From Nitrospirota bacterium (GTDB taxonomy: Bacteria; Nitrospinota; Nitrospinia; Nitrospinales; Nitrospinaceae): a DNA stretch of 7,754 nt. The stretch is taken from assembly GCA_003229345.1 (NCBI GenBank), contig QIDN01000303.1, positions 1 to 7,754 of the forward strand, read 5' to 3'. Below the pieces are notes generated by a model. That model was given only the letters and a program-made list of their open reading frames with translations, was not told the origin of the DNA and did not search any database. Shown here piece after piece: positions 6,789 through 7,754 of this stretch. The position numbers were made by a program, and so were the translations under genes. How positions within the stretch are numbered: the first letter of the stretch is position 1; the number at the start of each line of letters is the position of its first letter.

Positions 6789-6848
6789 GAGGTAAATATT
6801 CCCCAACCCAAACGACTAATAAATACCAATATTGTTATTAATAAAATA

Positions 6849-7754
6849 ATGATTAAGACCAAACTCCAAAGCAAAAATAAGGGCGAACTCCTTGAAGAAA
6901 TTGAAGCTCTCCGCCGTGAACTTTCCCAGTGGAAATTGGAAGCGGTGGACTGGAAGCTGAAAGAAGAGGAATTATGCCAGAAAAAAGCCGCCCTCCAAAA
7001 TATATTAGAGAGTCCTTCCGCTGTTTCCATCCTGGGAACAGATTTTGAGGGCAACATTATTTTCTGGAATAAGGGCGCCGAAAATATGCTGGGCTATAGC
7101 GCCAAAGAAATGGTCGGTAAGGAAAAGATATTCAAGCTTTATCCCGAGGGCGGAGACAGCCGGAAAATCATCCAGGAAGTCCACCAACACATTCTCAAGG
7201 AACAAAAGGGAATGACCTGCGAGGTGGAAGAACGCACCAAGGATGGGCAGAAACTTTTGGTCCGGTTGACTTTGTCTCCCCGGTTTGATGAAGCAGGAAA
7301 AGTGATCGGGATTTTAGGCGTCGGCGAAAACATTACTGAACGCAAGAAAGCTGAGGAAGCTTTGGCCGAGCGGATGTTTCTGGGAGAATTCGGTGCCGAA
7401 ATAGGTGCGGCGCTGGCCGGAAGCACCTCTTTACATGAGGTTTTGGATCAATGCGCGGAAGCCTTTAAAAATTTTTTCGATGCCGCGCTGGCCCGGATCT
7501 GGATTTTCTATCCCCATGATGAAATGCTGGAAGTTCACGCTTGCGCCGGCAGTAAGGATTTGACGAACCTCCCGGTAGATCCTGTTTCCCTGGGAGAAGG
7601 CGTGATAGGAAAGCTCGCGCAAAAACGAAAAGCCTATACCACTCACATCCCCTGCGAAGACCCTGCGTTAGCCGATAAAAAACAGTGGATGCAAAAGGCT
7701 GGTGTGTGTTCCTATTACGCTCACCCATTGATAATCAACAATCAGCTGTTAGGG
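6849..7754 (+). CDS. PAS/GAF sensory protein, N-terminal part (3' end outside window)
   Basis: The first 302 codons of a cytoplasmic signalling protein, open to the window edge. Residues about 8-50 are a charged helical, coiled-coil-like leader (GELLEEIEALRREL). A PAS domain spans about 50-165: SPSAVSILGTDFEGNIIFWN, then GAENMLGYSAKEMVGK, closing with the PAC pattern GVGENITERKKAEE (157-170). The helix RKKAEEALAER links to a GAF domain from about 195 (STSLHEVLDQCAEAF, then LARIWIFYPHDEMLEVHACAG, then SLGEGVIGKLAQKRKAY) that runs off the window. There is no membrane helix, so it senses an internal signal. The output domain is missing from view; histidine kinase or GGDEF/EAL would be usual. The first in-frame ATG is at 6849, with a stop at 6771-6773 upstream and no Shine-Dalgarno, which is odd. 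It is divergent from the DUF6178-like gene. Confidence 0.9.
   Translation, partial: MIKTKLQSKNKGELLEEIEALRRELSQWKLEAVDWKLKEEELCQKKAALQNILESPSAVSILGTDFEGNIIFWNKGAENMLGYSAKEMVGKEKIFKLYPEGGDSRKIIQEVHQHILKEQKGMTCEVEERTKDGQKLLVRLTLSPRFDEAGKVIGILGVGENITERKKAEEALAERMFLGEFGAEIGAALAGSTSLHEVLDQCAEAFKNFFDAALARIWIFYPHDEMLEVHACAGSKDLTNLPVDPVSLGEGVIGKLAQKRKAYTTHIPCEDPALADKKQWMQKAGVCSYYAHPLIINNQLLG

Larger units (their letters stand above)
6618..6848. other. AT-rich divergent intergenic region
   Basis: This 231-bp gap separates the divergent DUF6178-like and PAS/GAF genes and is clearly richer in A and T than the genes beside it. Besides the palindrome and promoter candidate it contains the inverted pair GGGGTAAA (6654-6661) and TTTACCCC (6732-6739), plus a further GGTAAAT at 6791-6797. 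These may be sites for one regulator. I see no convincing small ORF or RNA gene in it. Confidence 0.5.

Noticed and set aside
1..7754. CRISPR array, tRNA or rRNA genes, transposase genes, known riboswitches
   Set aside because: Looked for on both strands by reading. No regularly spaced repeats, cloverleaf-like sequences, conserved rRNA blocks or transposase motifs were seen.

Overview
The window is a bacterial chromosomal segment of moderate GC with ordinary gene density. Gene content points to a Gram-negative lineage: a bacterial-type NAD kinase, a fused PurH, a DUF6178-like protein and a PAS/GAF signalling protein. As I recall, DUF6178-type proteins occur mainly in Desulfobacterota, Nitrospinota and relatives, so I lean to one of those groups. 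That placement is an inference, not something the sequence proves. I see no phage, plasmid or transposase genes, no CRISPR array and no tRNA or rRNA.

Left third, plus strand: the 3' end of nadK (1-300), then an AmpD/PGRP-type N-acetylmuramoyl-L-alanine amidase (347-1252), a 245-bp gap, and a small two-helix membrane protein with a HAMP-like tail (1498-1959). The gap holds a self-complementary element at 1272-1416 that looks like a REPIN or MITE (two REP-like ends in inverted orientation).

Middle, minus strand: three genes run leftward. A promoter at about 4726-4754 drives a 60-aa unknown protein (4487-4669) and, 9 bp later, purH (2921-4477), the last two steps of de novo IMP synthesis. A single-pass membrane protein with a very basic helical region (1980-2768) follows 152 bp further on. 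It converges on the HAMP-like gene, with a compact pair of overlapping hairpins between the two stop codons. The DUF6178-like gene (4818-6617) lies upstream of the purH promoter and ends at a clear intrinsic terminator (4763-4780), so it is probably a separate transcription unit.

Right end: a 231-bp AT-rich divergent region (6618-6848) with a perfect 16-bp palindrome separates the DUF6178-like gene from a plus-strand coiled-coil/PAS/GAF protein (6849 to the window edge, 3' end missing). It is probably the sensory part of a histidine kinase or cyclic-di-GMP enzyme.

The genes do not form an evident single system. Most are housekeeping or solitary signalling genes. The least explained items are the inverted-repeat element at 1272-1416, the orphan HAMP-like protein, the small ORF coupled to purH, and the palindrome upstream of the PAS/GAF gene. 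No stretch longer than 300 bases lacks a gene.
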